Assembly (NCBI RefSeq): GCF_002109385.1
Contig: NZ_CP020814.1
Location: forward strand, 2,999,501-3,063,500
DNA: 64,000 nucleotides
Direction: 5' to 3'
Source: Halalkalibacter krulwichiae
GTDB lineage: Bacteria; Bacillota; Bacilli; Bacillales; Bacillaceae_D
Shown here: in pieces, positions 8,552 to 19,366 of the stretch
How positions within the stretch are numbered: position 1 is the first letter of the stretch
How the letters are laid out: the number at the start of each line of letters is the position of its first letter
Translations under genes and position numbers: made by a program
The notes under the pieces: model-generated
What the model was told of the DNA's origin: nothing
Seen by the model: only the letters and a program-made list of their open reading frames with translations
The model's database searches: none

Positions 8552-9691
8552 TTAATTACTTAGTTTGTTATCATGACCTTCTACCCTTATCTTCATTATC
8601 CTTCTATCTTCTGCCTCAGTCACAATTAATTTTATACTGTCATATATAAACTCTTCGCCCACAGTAGGAACATAATCAAACTCCTCTGTCATCCAACCGC
8701 CAAGAGTATAATTCCGACTGTCTGGCAATTCAACTTGAACCAACCTTGCAAAATCATCTAAAGGAAAATCTCCATGTATTTCAAATTTATTTGTACCAAG
8801 TTCTGTCACTTCTTTTGTTTTCTCATCATGTTCATCCCAAATCTCTCCGACTAATTCTTCAAGAATATCTTCGAGAGTAACAATGCCTGACGTGCCACCA
8901 AATTCATCAATCACAATCGCCATATGTACCCAATTCTTTTGAAGCATTGGTAAAAGCGTAGCTATGCCCAAAGTTTCCACAACAAATAATGGTTTGCGAA
9001 TTAACTTTCTTACATCCATATCTTTGTTTGTAACAAGTTGGGAAAGAAAATCTCTTTCAGAAAGAACTCCTATTATATTATCAATTGAATCTTCGTATAC
9101 TGGCACTCTAGAAAACCTTTCTCTTATTAATATTGTAGTTATCTCATCAATTGACATTTTGATATTAATCGCAACAAGGTCTGTACGTGGAGTTAAAACC
9201 TCAACTACTTTTGTATCATTAAAGTCTAAGCTATTATGAAGAAGTTCCCTTTCATTCGGTTCAATCACACCTTCTTCTTGACCGATTGTAAACATTTCTT
9301 TTAACTCTTCTTCCGTAACAGATGGAATTCCCTCTGATTTCGATACGAATTTTGTTATAACGTGTTTTAGCTTAACGAGCAACCAAGTTAAGGGGGAAAA
9401 AAGTTTCATGAGCAAAAGCAATAAAGCTGAGATTTTTAACGCTAGAGGTTCAGCATTCTCCTTTGCTAATGATTTGGGAAGCACTTCTCCAAAGACAAGG
9501 ATAAGAACAGTCATGACAATCGTGCTAATAAGTAGCGCTGTATTACCACCAAATAAGACAGTAGCAACCTGTGCAGCAGTATTTTTTTTAAAAAAGCAGA
9601 TGAAATCAGATCCGCTTCTTCCTATAACGTTAATTATGTTTAGTTTAAATATAGGGATATTCATTTTGGCTTGTAGGATAAGAAAAAACAA
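8552..9691 (-). pseudogene. 5'-truncated CNNM/CorC paralogue
   Basis: From NTAAQVATVLFGG onward the product aligns with the intact CNNM protein at 5927-7210: membrane segments, FGEVLPKSLAKE, CBS pair with FSRVPVYEDSIDNIIG and IVIDEFGGTSGIVTLED, and the C-terminal CorC_HlyC domain. The first ~40 residues are unrelated, and about 70 residues of the DUF21 domain, including the AETAF motif, are missing. The break is near 9590. The plus strand across the break carries unrelated short coding-like sequence, so a rearrangement rather than a point mutation removed the 5' end. Probably non-functional. Confidence 0.75.
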
Positions 9692-9706
9692 AAAAAGTAA
9701 AACAAA

Positions 9707-9910
9707 TTAATAATTCTTCAAGAGAATTTCACCTCCAATAAACTCAACCGATATGGTCGCTTTTTCATCATCAAGTTCATTCATCCATTTCGGTGTCATT
9801 AATTCTGCTACCTCTAGCTTTAGATGCTCTGTGACAATAAATTGATTATTGTAGACTCGCTTTAATAACTCTAATCCCCTTCTTAGCTCACCTATATCTT
9901 CTCCATTCAT
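9707..9910 (-). CDS. Small conserved-looking hypothetical protein
   Basis: A 67-residue acidic protein (MNGEDIGELRRGLELLK...) with a predicted helix followed by beta-type sequence and no membrane segment. A GGGGGAT ribosome binding site precedes its ATG. No family was recognised. It sits in a rearranged stretch beside a truncated CNNM gene, so it may be accessory. Confidence 0.45.
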   Translation of the reverse strand: MNGEDIGELRRGLELLKRVYNNQFIVTEHLKLEVAELMTPKWMNELDDEKATISVEFIGGEILLKNY

Positions 9911-10036
9911 TTTTATCCCCCTTCTTCTTTCTTTCCTCGTATAAATTTACTTACATCAGAAGTGTCTACCTCTCCAGGCGCTATCGAAAACAAAGTAGTG
10001 TCCACCATTCTGATCATCTTTTTCATCTATTTTATC

Positions 10037-10201
10037 CTATTCTTCTTTAACTTTTTTTTCGTATTTAAGCCACGCTTGACGATCTTCAATTTTTTCAGCC
10101 GTTGCTACTAAGCAATTTTCGAGAATCATATTGACAGCTGTATCTTCCATTCTGATGATTTCGATGCACCTAATACTTTTTTCGCTGAGAGTGGTCTTCA
10201 T
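10037..10201 (-). CDS. Small hypothetical protein, probably prophage remnant
   Basis: A 54-residue frame starting MKTTLSEKSIRCIEIIRMED and ending WLKYEKKVKEE, preceded by AAAGGAAGG. Its ATG overlaps the stop of an upstream decayed frame (ATGA), as in compact phage operons. The product is soluble and helical, with no recognised domain. The upstream frame (10202 to about 10480) reads as protein but needs a frameshift, so this looks like a fragment of a degraded element. Confidence 0.4.
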   Translation of the reverse strand: MKTTLSEKSIRCIEIIRMEDTAVNMILENCLVATAEKIEDRQAWLKYEKKVKEE

Positions 10202-10985
10202 ATAAAAAACCTTCCTTTGTTTTCAGATGGTGGTATGAATGCTTTAACCCGTTCTTCAGCTGTCTCTAATAACTCAATAGCTTCGTTCTTGTACCTCGAA
10301 TGAAATCACATCGTCAGTGTACCTCATTAAAGCGTGTACTTCATCATGTCTATTTTCTCGTCATCGTTTAAAAAGTTTTTTACAGTTGCCATATAAGACT
10401 GTTTATTATGAACAAAAATCACGAAAAAAATAATCTCGACATTCAAGTCATATTCTTCGTAAATAACTGGTGCCAAGTTTGGTGCCCATTTCTAAAAATT
10501 TGTTGATACTACGTAAGATTCTATATCACATACCTTATTACATAGCACGTTACAGCACTTGATGGTACTACAAAACACATACCACCAAGAACTTCAAAAC
10601 CTTGGGAGGTGCGTGCCATCTCCGGTAGGTTCGATTCCTACACATTCTCGCCAAAAACGCCTATTTATCAAGTGTTGAACTTTATTACTAATACATATTT
10701 CTTATATTGAATTTCCCCCACGGTCTTTTGGATATTATGAATTTATGCCACGACCAACACCTCCTTCCATATTACACAACAGGAAGTCTCTTTAACTGCT
10801 TGCGTTGGTCAAGTGGCTTTTCAATATTTTATCCTTAAGACAGAACAATTTAAATAATAGGATTTAGGATTTGAAAAATAGGAAAGGGTTCTTGTAGTTG
10901 TAACAAATGGATCTGACTTTGATGATAGGGAAACACGATAACTGCTCCAACGCGTTGAGGGTCAGGGACGCGGAACCTGTCCCCC
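10202..10985. other. Decayed, gene-poor region
   Basis: Contains minus-strand stretches that read as protein in alternating frames (for example KNEAIELLETAEERVKAF near 10215-10275), but no intact ORF. Around 10600-10650 there is a tRNA-like 3' half, with a long variable-arm-like stem and a GTAGG TTCGATT CCTAC arm ending in GCCA, but no 5' half was found. Near 10945-10985 there is a GC-rich inverted repeat (GGGACGCGGAACCTGTCCC) of the kind dispersed in Bacillaceae genomes. Confidence 0.4.
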
Positions 10986-13900
10986 TCAAACCGGCAACTT
11001 AACCTCAACCGTCGTCCCGTAATTCTCCTTACTCTTTACTGTGATACTCCCATTATGTTGCTGAATAATTCTAAAGCATAACATTAACCCTAAACCCGTT
11101 CCTTTTTCTTTGTTACTATAGAACGGTTCACCCAATCGTTGTAGACGTTCTTCACTTATTCCGATCCCATTATCACTAATTTTTATCAGAATATTTCCCT
11201 CTTCTACACTGGCTTGTATTTCGACAAAACCACTACCGGAAATTGCTTCAATACTGTTTTTCACTATATTAATAAAAACTTGTTTGATTTGGTTTATATC
11301 ACACATAATTTGTGGAAGGTTTTGTTTATACTCTTGAATCATTTGTACATTTCTTAAATTCATTTCTGATTTAAGCAATGTCTCAACATCTTTGAGAATT
11401 GATGTTACATCAGCCTTTTTCACTTGAATTTCTTGTGGTTTCGCAAGGGTAAGAAATTCTTTTAGTATTTCTTCAATACGGACAAATTCAGTAAAAATGA
11501 TTTCAAAGAATTCATTTTTAATAATTCCTTGTTGGAATAGCTGAACAAATCCCTTTATTGATGTAAGAGGATTTCTAATTTCATGGGCAACACCTGCAGC
11601 AAGCTCACCAACAACTGATAATTTCTCTGATTTTGAAAGCTGCTCTTCTGCTTTCCTTTTTTCTGTAATGTCTCTCCCCACTATAAGAACATGTTCTGGT
11701 TCACCGTTTTCCCCAATCACAGGGGTTCCAACACCTTCAAATAATACTGCTTCCCCATTTGAGTTTACCAAATAAGTTTCCATCTGAGATGAAGACAAAG
11801 TATTTATTACTTGTTCAAATCTCGTCATTACGCTTTGTTTGTCTTCAGAATGTATGATATCAAACGAGCTTTCACCGATATATGACTTTAATGGGAAACC
11901 AAGTACGTTACCAAGGGAAGGGGATGCATACAAAATCATTCCATTCATGTCCAATAACAGAATGATGTCTGTCATATTTTCTGCGATAAGACGATATTTA
12001 GACTCGCTTTCTCTCATTGCTTTCTCTGCTTTTTTTCGAGATGTTATATCAATACAAGAACCAATGACTTGGATTATTTCTCCCCCTTTTTAATGGGGCG
12101 TAACGTAGCTAAATAATGAATTCCATTTAGCTCATTCTCATAAGTAACAAATTCTTCTCCTTCCCAAGCCCTTTTATAGTAAGCTGTTTTTTCAATGGCT
12201 TTTTCATTAGGAAGAAATTCACCTAACTCCTTCCCTATCACTTGAAAAGGAATCATTCCAAAACGATACAATAGTTCGCCATCACAGAGTGTATGAATGA
12301 ATTGTTCATTGATTTTTTTATATTTAAATGTCATACCTTGTTGTAAACGAATCGTATCTTGTAACTCTTTTTTCGCTTTTTCCACTAATTCTTCCATCCA
12401 CATTTGTTCGTTAACATCTCTAGGGATTCCATGTTCTCCAACAATTTGTTGAATATCAAAACGTTTTTCTTCTAATTCATTTGCTGTTAGCGCTTTACTT
12501 AAGAAAAATCCTTGACCTTCATCACATAAATGCTGTTGTAGAAACACAAGTTGCTCCTTTGTTTCAATCCCTTCTGCCACTACATTCAAACTTAAATTAT
12601 GAGCCATTGAGATGATCGTTTTAACAATCGTTTCATCGTTTGGGTTGTTACGTAGTTCACTCACAAACGACTGATCAATCTTTAACGTATCAACAGGGAA
12701 ATTCTTTAAGTAGCTTAACGAACTGAACCCTGTCCCAAAATCATCAATGCTTATACGAACACCCAGCTTTTTAAGTTGCTGTAACATAAAAATGGTACGT
12801 TCAATATCAGCTGTCATACTTTCCGTAATCTCAATTTCTAAATATTGAGGTTCAAGTCCTACTTTTTCAAGAGCGGTTGTAATCGTGTTAATCAAATTAA
12901 ATTGATTAAACTGGATGGCTGATATATTGACAGACATAACCGTTGAGAAACCTTGTTGTTGCCATGTTTTATTTTGTTGACAAGCAGCATTCAAAACCCA
13001 TTCTCCAATCGGTATAATTAACCCTGATTCTTCAGCAATGGGAATAAAGGTTCCAGGTGAAACCAACCCCAACTCTGGATGCTCCCAGCGGATTAAAGCC
13101 TCCACACCAACTATTTCCCCAGTATGTAAATTGATTTTAGGTTGATAGTATAGTAATAACTGATCTTGTTCTATAGCCTTGTGAAGAGCTAGCTCCATTT
13201 TTAAAGGGGCAATACTTCCTTCCTTTTCATTAGCAGAGTAGAGTTTACATTGGTTTCTACCTGCTTTTTTGGCTTGACGCATGGCAAAATCTGCATGTTT
13301 CACTAACAATTCTACACTTTGTCCATCGTTAGGAAACTGACTTATTCCAATACTGAGTGAAATTTGCAATTCAAGATTTTTTATAAAAAAAGGACGAGAA
13401 AAAGAATCAATGATTCGCTCAGTAGTAGATAAAATTCCACTTTCATCTAAGCCTTCCAAAGCCACAAGAAACTCATCTCCAGAGTACCGAGCAAGAAAAC
13501 CCAATGGATTCACAATTTGTTTTAGACACTCTGACGTTTGCTTTAATAATAGATCACCTATTTTATGACCAAATGTATCATTTACTTTTTTGAATTTATT
13601 CATATCTATAAATAAAACAGCAATCGAACGATCAAGAGATTGTACCTTTTGAGTTAATGTTTCATTAAAATAATAACGATTAGGTATTCCAGTTAACCCA
13701 TCATAATTCGCTAGATAATACATTTTTTGATACTCTTGCTTTTGTTTCGTAATATCTCGAAAAAACACAGATAGGCGTTCTTCAGAAGGAAAAGCCCTTA
13801 TTTCATACCATCTATCGTTAAAATACTCTTCAAATTCTACAGGTTCTTGATCTAATAATGATCTTTTATATCGTTTCACAAAATTATGAATATCACAATG

Positions 13901-14065
13901 CGGTAAGGCATCATAAATATATTGTCCAATCACATGTTCATGTTTAATTTGCAACAGTCGTTCTGTCACATTATTGATGTATTCAAATTTCAAGTCTTCA
14001 CTTAAGGAATAAAACGCATCTGATATTTTCTCCAAAATATCGTGAGTATTGTATATATTACTCAA
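10986..14065 (-). pseudogene. PAS-GGDEF-EAL-PAS-PAS-histidine kinase gene, split by a one-base frameshift
   Basis: Two frames form one gene. The first (12074-14065, 663 aa) has an N-terminal PAS domain, a GGDEF domain with SGDEF at the active loop, and an EAL domain with intact EALIRW, DDFGTGFSSL and NVVAEG motifs, then enters a second PAS. The second (10986-12017, 343 aa) has a PAS domain ending DITEKRKAEE, the phospho-acceptor box VAHEIRNPLTSIKGF, and an HATPase domain (NGIGI, GTGLGL). Between them the correct reading GGEIIQVIGSCIDITSRKKA is out of frame by one base at the C5 run 12082-12086 (G run on the coding strand, G6 expected). Restored, the protein is just over 1,000 residues, combining c-di-GMP turnover with a sporulation-type kinase. 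Read as is, the kinase would start inside a PAS domain. Confidence 0.8.
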
Positions 14066-14383
14066 GAGGAATCTCCTTTCAAACAGTACCTATTATTTAA
14101 TCAAAGTATAACACTTGAATAGAATTTAATTGCAATAGCAGTATGGGGAAATATAAAAGTTTCTATGCGTGAAAAGTTTACATCTGAAAGATTTTAATGA
14201 GTCTAGAGTTTCAATCCCGAGAACCCACTCACACGGACTTAAGAGCATGTAGCGGCTTCGAGGTTGTTCAAGAAGCTAACCCCCTTTTGTATTAAAACTA
14301 ACTTGGCCAGAAGGCAATACTAAAGTAAGCCCTCTATCCCTTTTTTTTTTAAGAACCTAAATAAGTAGTAATATATAAATTAT
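14066..14383. other. Intergenic region, nothing recognised
   Basis: Contains the upstream region of the GGDEF-EAL gene and the downstream flank of the IS110 remnant. I see no ORF or strong hairpin. Confidence 0.3.
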
Positions 14384-14885
14384 TTATGCTGCTTGTTGGT
14401 CAGATGCTGCTACGGTGTAACCTTTCTTTTTTAGGTATTCGATTATCTTTTGTTCTTTGTCTGGTTGCTTGTGGTGAACGTATTTAGGGCCTAGTTCCTC
14501 ATACGGCTCTCCTGTTTTTAAGATATTGTAAGCGATGGTCAAAATGAAGTGAGCGGAAGCGACTCGTGCTTTCATTTTTCCTTGTCGTTTCGTAATTCTT
14601 TTGCGATGTGCTGTAATTCGATTATGTTGTCTCGTTGTGGCTAATGCACATTGTACGGCCATTGATCTTAACGCTTTGTTACCTGACGTGGTTTTGCTTG
14701 TTTTTTTACCAGCACTCTCATCTTGTGAATACGATTTCGTTCAGAGGTGAAGGGAATGAATAAGTTTTTTTCGGTAGCGAGTGAGATCTCGTAAAACTCG
14801 GATATTTTCTGGTGGAACAAAGTTACTTTCTATGAGGCCAGACCATAATAGTTTGGCGAGCCATAGTTTAAAAACTAAGACCATT
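14384..14885 (-). pseudogene. IS110-family transposase remnant
   Basis: Two pieces of one transposase on the minus strand. The upstream piece (about 14885-14755) reads KLWLAKLLWSGLIESNF and then DLTRYRKKLIHS, typical of the end of the DEDD domain. The downstream piece (about 14735-14384) reads DESAGKKTS, then the Tnp_20 domain with RQHNRITAHRKRITKRQGK and ends with GYTVAASDQQ. The sequence between them is deleted or frameshifted, and the N-terminal catalytic domain is absent. No element ends were identified. Inactive. Confidence 0.75.
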
Positions 14886-14922
14886 ACCTCCTCCACTTCT
14901 CATAAAGTGGAGGATAGTGCCT

Positions 14923-16388
14923 TTATTTTTGTTTCAACATTTTATTTAACTCTTTTTTACTTTCTCTACTAACTAAAATGTATAGAATATCGCCTTTTTT
15001 AATTTCAGTTTCCCCATATGGTGTAATAAGTTCGTTTTCTCTAATAATTGCATTAATCAGAACATCCTTAGGAAAATCAATGGTGGCTAACGGCTTATTC
15101 GTAATTTTTGTTTCTTCACTCACTTCAAACTCGAGAATCTCAGCATTTGCTTTGCCAATAGAGACGAGTTCTAGAGAATGGGGTGGTTCAATCTTTTTAG
15201 GCCCAGTAAGCCCAAGTTTTTTGGCAAACAGGGGAATGGTCGAGCCTTGAACTAAGGCAGAAATTAACACAACGAAAAAGACAACATTAAAGAACAACTG
15301 ACTATTTTCTAATCCAGCAATCATCGGGAATGTTGCTAAAACAATTGGGACTGCTCCTCTTAGTCCAGCCCACGATAAGAATAGTCTTTCTTTCAGGTCA
15401 TATCCCATCTTAATCGTTGAAAGGAATACAGCTACAGGCCTAGCAATTAACACCAGGATAAGGGACAATAGTAAACCTCTGATAATAACGTCGAGTGTAT
15501 ATAATTGAGAAGGAAATACTAGTAGACCTAATATTGTAAACATTAATATTTGAGCAATCCAGGCGAATCCTTCGTTAAATCTGAAAATTGATTGACGATA
15601 TGTTAAGTCCGAGTTACCGACCACTAGCGCTGCAACATATACGGCCAACAACCCACTAGCACCAATAATATCCGTTAAACTATAGGTTAATAACGCAAAA
15701 GCCAGTGCAAAAACAGGATATAAGCCACTCGAATCTAGATTTATTCGATTAATGGCAAAGGTCGCTAACTTCCCTAAAAGAAGTCCTACCAATAAGCCTA
15801 TGCCCATTTGCCAGAAGAACGAACCTACTAATAATAAGTAAGATTGGTTGTCGTTTAGGATCAACTCAATGACGGAAATAGTTAAAAACATGGCCATTGG
15901 ATCATTGGAACCTGATTCAGCTTCGAGCGTAGCACCTAGCCTCGCTCGGATATTTTGACCTTTTAAAACGGCGAAAACCGCAGCAGCATCTGTAGAGCCG
16001 ACAATCGCACCAAACAGTAACCCTTCAAGCCACGTAACCTCTAATATTAATTTTGCCGCAACCGCTACGATAACAGTAGTTAGGATTACACCAAATGTTG
16101 CAAGAGAAAGGGCTGGTTTTGTTACGGATTTAACCGTTGCCCATTTAGTCTGAAGCCCCCTTCAAATAGAATGATAATAAGAGCGAATATACCAATTAAT
16201 TGTGCCACTTGAGGACTATCAAAATGAATTATTCCTAAACCATCACTTCCCGTCAACATCCCTACTAGAATAAAAAGGATAAGAGCTGGTACTCCGAGAC
16301 GAGAAGAAAACTTTGTCGTTAAAACCCCCACGATTAAAAGGAGGGCACTGAGTAGAATAAAATAATCATTATAAGATTGATCAAACAA
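14923..16388 (-). pseudogene. K+(Na+)/H+ antiporter with RCK_C domain, frameshifted copy 1
   Basis: Paralogue of the intact 488-residue protein at 38795-40261 and nearly identical across most of its length. The 5' frame (16122-16388) encodes MFDQSYNDYFILLSALLL... up to ILFEGG, then runs out of frame. The 3' frame encodes the rest: the ion-binding helix STDAAAVFAVL, the membrane domain and the C-terminal TrkA_C/RCK_C domain (ELVSIGKANAEILEF onward). The frames rejoin if one G is added to the G5 run (C5 at 16156-16160), giving EGGLQTKW as in copy 2. It is a CPA-family NhaP2/CvrA-like antiporter. It lies 18 bp downstream of a tyrosine-recombinase-like gene, as does copy 2. Confidence 0.85.
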
Positions 16389-16406
16389 AATAGAGCCTTC
16401 TTTCTA

Positions 16407-16985
16407 TTATAAATTCACATCTATTTTAATATGCTGTTCTTCATTCTGATCTATGCCGATATAGCGAAGTGTTTCGTTTAGGATCGTATGGTTATAGACC
16501 GATTTAAGTATAGATATTGCAATTCCTTTGCGGTAAGCATGGTAACCAAACGTTTTCCGAAGTGTATGTGTCCCCATATTTCCTAAAACTCCGACTCCCT
16601 TAGCAGCATTATTAATAATACGGTAAGCTTGCTGACGAGTGATAGGCTGATTAACCTTTTTTGATTTGAACAGATAATCATCATCTTTAAGATCTTGGTT
16701 ATGTAAATAATTATTCAATGCTGTTTTCACTTTCGTATTTAAATAGTGAAATTTCTTATCGGAACTTTTATCATCCCACAAGCAAAGAAACTCTTTAGGG
16801 CTCCCTTCCTTCCATACATCTCCTACCTTGAGCGTTAATAAATCACTAATTCTTATTCCTGTGTTTATCCCGAGTACAAAGAGTAAAAGATCTCTCTCTG
16901 ATTTAACCTTCAGTTTCTCTTTTATCTCATTTATTTTCACGACATCTTTTATGGGTTGAACATACTCCAATAACTCCCACCTCAC
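16407..16985 (-). CDS. Small tyrosine recombinase-like protein, copy 1
   Basis: A 192-residue catalytic domain of a tyrosine recombinase without the usual N-terminal core-binding domain. The active-site series is visible: R in NTGIRISDLL (near 45), HTLRKTFGYH (near 141-150), YNH (near 165) and the tyrosine in TLRYIGI (near 175). It closely resembles the protein at 40280-40861. Its stop is 18 bp upstream of the antiporter start, so both are likely one transcript. A recombinase as the first gene of a transporter operon is unusual. It may act as a DNA-binding regulator of its own palindromic promoter or as a mobility function; both ideas are inference. Confidence 0.8.
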   Translation of the reverse strand: MRWELLEYVQPIKDVVKINEIKEKLKVKSERDLLLFVLGINTGIRISDLLTLKVGDVWKEGSPKEFLCLWDDKSSDKKFHYLNTKVKTALNNYLHNQDLKDDDYLFKSKKVNQPITRQQAYRIINNAAKGVGVLGNMGTHTLRKTFGYHAYRKGIAISILKSVYNHTILNETLRYIGIDQNEEQHIKIDVNL

Positions 16986-16990
16986 CCAAT

Positions 16991-17038
16991 GTTACTTAAT
17001 ATACACCTATTTTAAATTTAGTAACATAATACTGTCAA
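16991..17038 (-). promoter_or_regulatory. Promoter with palindromic operator-like motif, copy 1
   Basis: On the minus strand TTGACA (17033-17038) and TAAAAT (17009-17014) are spaced 18 bp. An inverted repeat GTTACT (16991-16996)/AGTAAC (17020-17025) with 23 bp between its arms covers the spacer and start region. The same layout, with a 24-bp gap and the adjoining block CTGTCAAAAGATTTGA, occurs before the second recombinase/antiporter pair at 40867-40915. Confidence 0.6.
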
Positions 17039-17718
17039 AAGATTTGAATCATTATAATTATCCAAAAGAATCAAAAGTTCTTGAAAACAACCTTTTTCAT
17101 CGCGCTAAATTGTTTGTCGTGGTATAGAATGAGATGAGCTTATTCCCTCACCTCATGAAAAATGAAGTGTTAGTTACTTAGAAAATCATTTATACAACAT
17201 AAACTAAACCGTTTGGAATTTAACCTCCAAACGGTTTAGTTCTATTAGCACTACATGGAACTGAACTGGACTTGCTTCAGCAATGCGAGCAGACCTTGCA
17301 TTAACTTATGGAATAACTATATTAAAAAACTTGATGGTTACTAAAGAATGATTCAACATTATGAAGCAATATAACTGGTTAGAACCCCCCTCTTGTACCT
17401 AATAGGAAAGATCGCAAAAGATACATAATCATTAAATTGCACCTCCCGATTATTGGAGGTGTTTTATATTTGTTTGAAATTTTTCTCATTCAACAAGGGT
17501 TGCGTTAGCTTAAGTGCATCTTTTCACAAAGTCACATAAAAGTGAAGACATTTATTGCGCAGTATCCGTCAAATACGAAGAAGAGACGATTAACAAATAA
17601 ACGCAATCGTCTCCGTAATTTTGCAACAGTATGGATGTACTGTTCATAATTCTTTAATTTTTCTCCTAATCATAAACTGATATAATTTACTTAAAAATCA
17701 GTTTATGAGGCCCATTTT
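17039..17718. other. Intergenic region with inverted repeats
   Basis: No ORF is supported. It holds a perfect 16-bp inverted repeat AACTAAACCGTTTGGA (17202-17217/17226-17241). It also holds a terminator-like hairpin CACCTCC/GGAGGTG followed by TTTTAT (17442-17465), and the dispersed repeat at 17556-17645. Confidence 0.45.
17556..17645. repeat. Dispersed intergenic hairpin repeat, divergent copy
   Basis: Shares GCGCAGTATCCGTCAAATACGA at the left and CAGTATGGATGTACTG at the right with the copies at 18179 and 47392. The centre is a hairpin, GAGACGATT/AATCGTCTC. Confidence 0.5.
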
Positions 17719-18141
17719 ATGAAACCACGAGTTACTGTAATTACTTTAGGTGTAGATAATTTAGAAAAATCTTTGGTTTTTTATCGTGATGGTCTTGGTC
17801 TTCCCACAGAAGGCATAGTCGGTGAAGAATTTGAAAATGGCGCAGTTGCTTTTTTTGAATTACAACTTGGATTAAAACTTGCCATTTGGAATCGAAAAGA
17901 TATCGCTCATGAAGCAAAAGTTACCTTATCTGCACCAAGCACTACCGAATTTACATTAGGTCACAATGTTAATAGTAAAGCCGAAGTTGATGATATTATG
18001 GAACAAGCAAAACAGGCGGGAGCAACTATAACTGATCCCGCTCACGACACTTTTTGGGGTGGATATTCAGGTCACTTTCAAGACCCAGATGGTCACTTAT
18101 GGGAAGTTGTTTGGAATCCTCATTGGGATACAATTGAGTAA
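17719..18141 (+). CDS. VOC-family (glyoxalase/dioxygenase-like) protein
   Basis: A 140-residue vicinal-oxygen-chelate fold protein with two beta-alpha-beta-beta-beta repeats. The first begins VTVITLGVDNLEKSLVFYRDGLG and the second ends with SGHFQDPDGHLWEVVWNP. Metal-ligand candidates include the histidine and glutamate of DPDGHLWEV. Members include glyoxalases, fosfomycin-resistance enzymes and many uncharacterised lyases; the substrate here cannot be told. It is a single gene with its own terminator just downstream. Confidence 0.85.
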   Translation: MKPRVTVITLGVDNLEKSLVFYRDGLGLPTEGIVGEEFENGAVAFFELQLGLKLAIWNRKDIAHEAKVTLSAPSTTEFTLGHNVNSKAEVDDIMEQAKQAGATITDPAHDTFWGGYSGHFQDPDGHLWEVVWNPHWDTIE

Positions 18142-18156
18142 TTCGATTTTGGAAGA

Positions 18157-18178
18157 GCTGGTAATCACCGGCTTTTTT
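18157..18178 (+). terminator. Terminator of the VOC gene
   Basis: Stem AGCTGGT/ACCGGCT with a 4-nt loop followed by TTTTTT, located 16 bp after the stop codon. Confidence 0.75.
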
Positions 18179-18280
18179 GCTACGCAGTAAGAGTCAAATA
18201 CGACAAAACGACCACCATAAAAAGTGATCGTCATTAATGAATTGTATATTGTACCAGTATCGTTGTATTCCGTAGCAAAA
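18179..18280. repeat. Dispersed intergenic hairpin repeat (about 100 bp)
   Basis: About 80% similar by eye to 47392-47492. Shared blocks are TACGCAGTAA, ATACGACAAAACGA, AATGAATTGTAT and the right end GTATCGTTGTATTCCGTAG. Outer ends are complementary (TTTGCTACG) and an inner hairpin pairs CGACAAAACGACCACC with its mirror half. Confidence 0.6.
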
Positions 18281-18407
18281 GATCCTAGTTATAAGTTACA
18301 GATCTTATTCAATTAAAGTACTCGTTCTATAATAAAACTTACTACAACTTAAATTATGATAAAATTATAATGTTTTAAATTTTGTTATTGTTAGGCGTGA
18401 TCCCACT

Positions 18408-19366
18408 ATGAACTTAATCGAGAAATTATATACTGTGATTATTTTCTTAGCAGTATTTATTGGTATAAGCATAGGACAAATAGAACTAATTCGAGCTAAT
18501 GCAGAAATCTTTATTGTTCCTTTACTAGTAGCTATGCTCTATATTACTTTCTTACAAGTTCCTATTGAAGAAATAATGAATTCTTATAAGAACATCAAGT
18601 TTACATATACTTCTATTATCATAAACTTTGTCTGGACACCTATTTTCGCTTGGCTTCTAGCAATGGTTTTTTAGGTAACAATCCAGCACTATATGTTGGA
18701 TTTATCATGCTCATGGTCATACCATGCACTGACTGGTACTTAATTTTTACAGGGATAGTAAAAGGAAATGTTGCATTATCAACGGCAATATTACCTCTAA
18801 ACTTGATTTTACAGGTCATTTTGTTGCCTATTTACCTGCTTATTTTTGGTGGAACAACCGGAGTTATAGAACTTTCTTTTCTTGCGGAAAGTATTTTAAT
18901 TGTTTTATCTATACCGTTGGTTTTAGCTTTTCTAACAAAAGTGTTATTGAGAAGTAAGCAACAGCTAAAAGACAGTCTTATATCAAATCTTAACGTGTTA
19001 CCTATAATTTTTCTAAGCCTTGCAATAGTTGCAATGTTTGCTTTACAGGGACAATTATTGCTCGATAATTTAGATTTAATGTGGCAAATAACAATACCTA
19101 TCCTTTTATTTTTTATGGTGAATTTTTTTGTCAGTCAAAAAGTTGGACAATTTATGAGGTTCCCAAACTCTGACAGAGCAAGTTTAAGCATGACTACATT
19201 AGCTAGAAATTCTCCAATTGCTTTGGCAATTGCTATGACCGCATTCCCAGATCAACCTTTAATTGCATTAACATTAGTTGTAGGACCTTTATTGGAATTG
19301 CCTATTCTAGCTATAATTACTCAGCTTTTATTATTTACCTCTAAAAAAAGAGTACATAAAAACTGA
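18408..19366 (+). pseudogene. Acr3/bile-acid-symporter-family transporter, frameshifted
   Basis: The first frame (18408-18674, 88 aa) gives three membrane segments ending FAWLLAMVF. The second continues FLGNNPALYVGFIMLMVIPCTDWYLIF with the conserved cysteine of the arsenite-transporter family, and runs to 19366. Adding one T to the T6 run at 18666-18671 rejoins them as a roughly 320-residue, ten-helix protein of normal length. The likely function is efflux of arsenite or another anion. No arsR or arsC is next to it, so substrate and regulation are open. The gene is broken only by this single base. Confidence 0.8.

Noticed and set aside
17202..17241. 16-bp perfect inverted repeat as a riboswitch or terminator
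   Set aside because: No T run on either strand and no gene close enough downstream; kept only as an inverted repeat in the region note.
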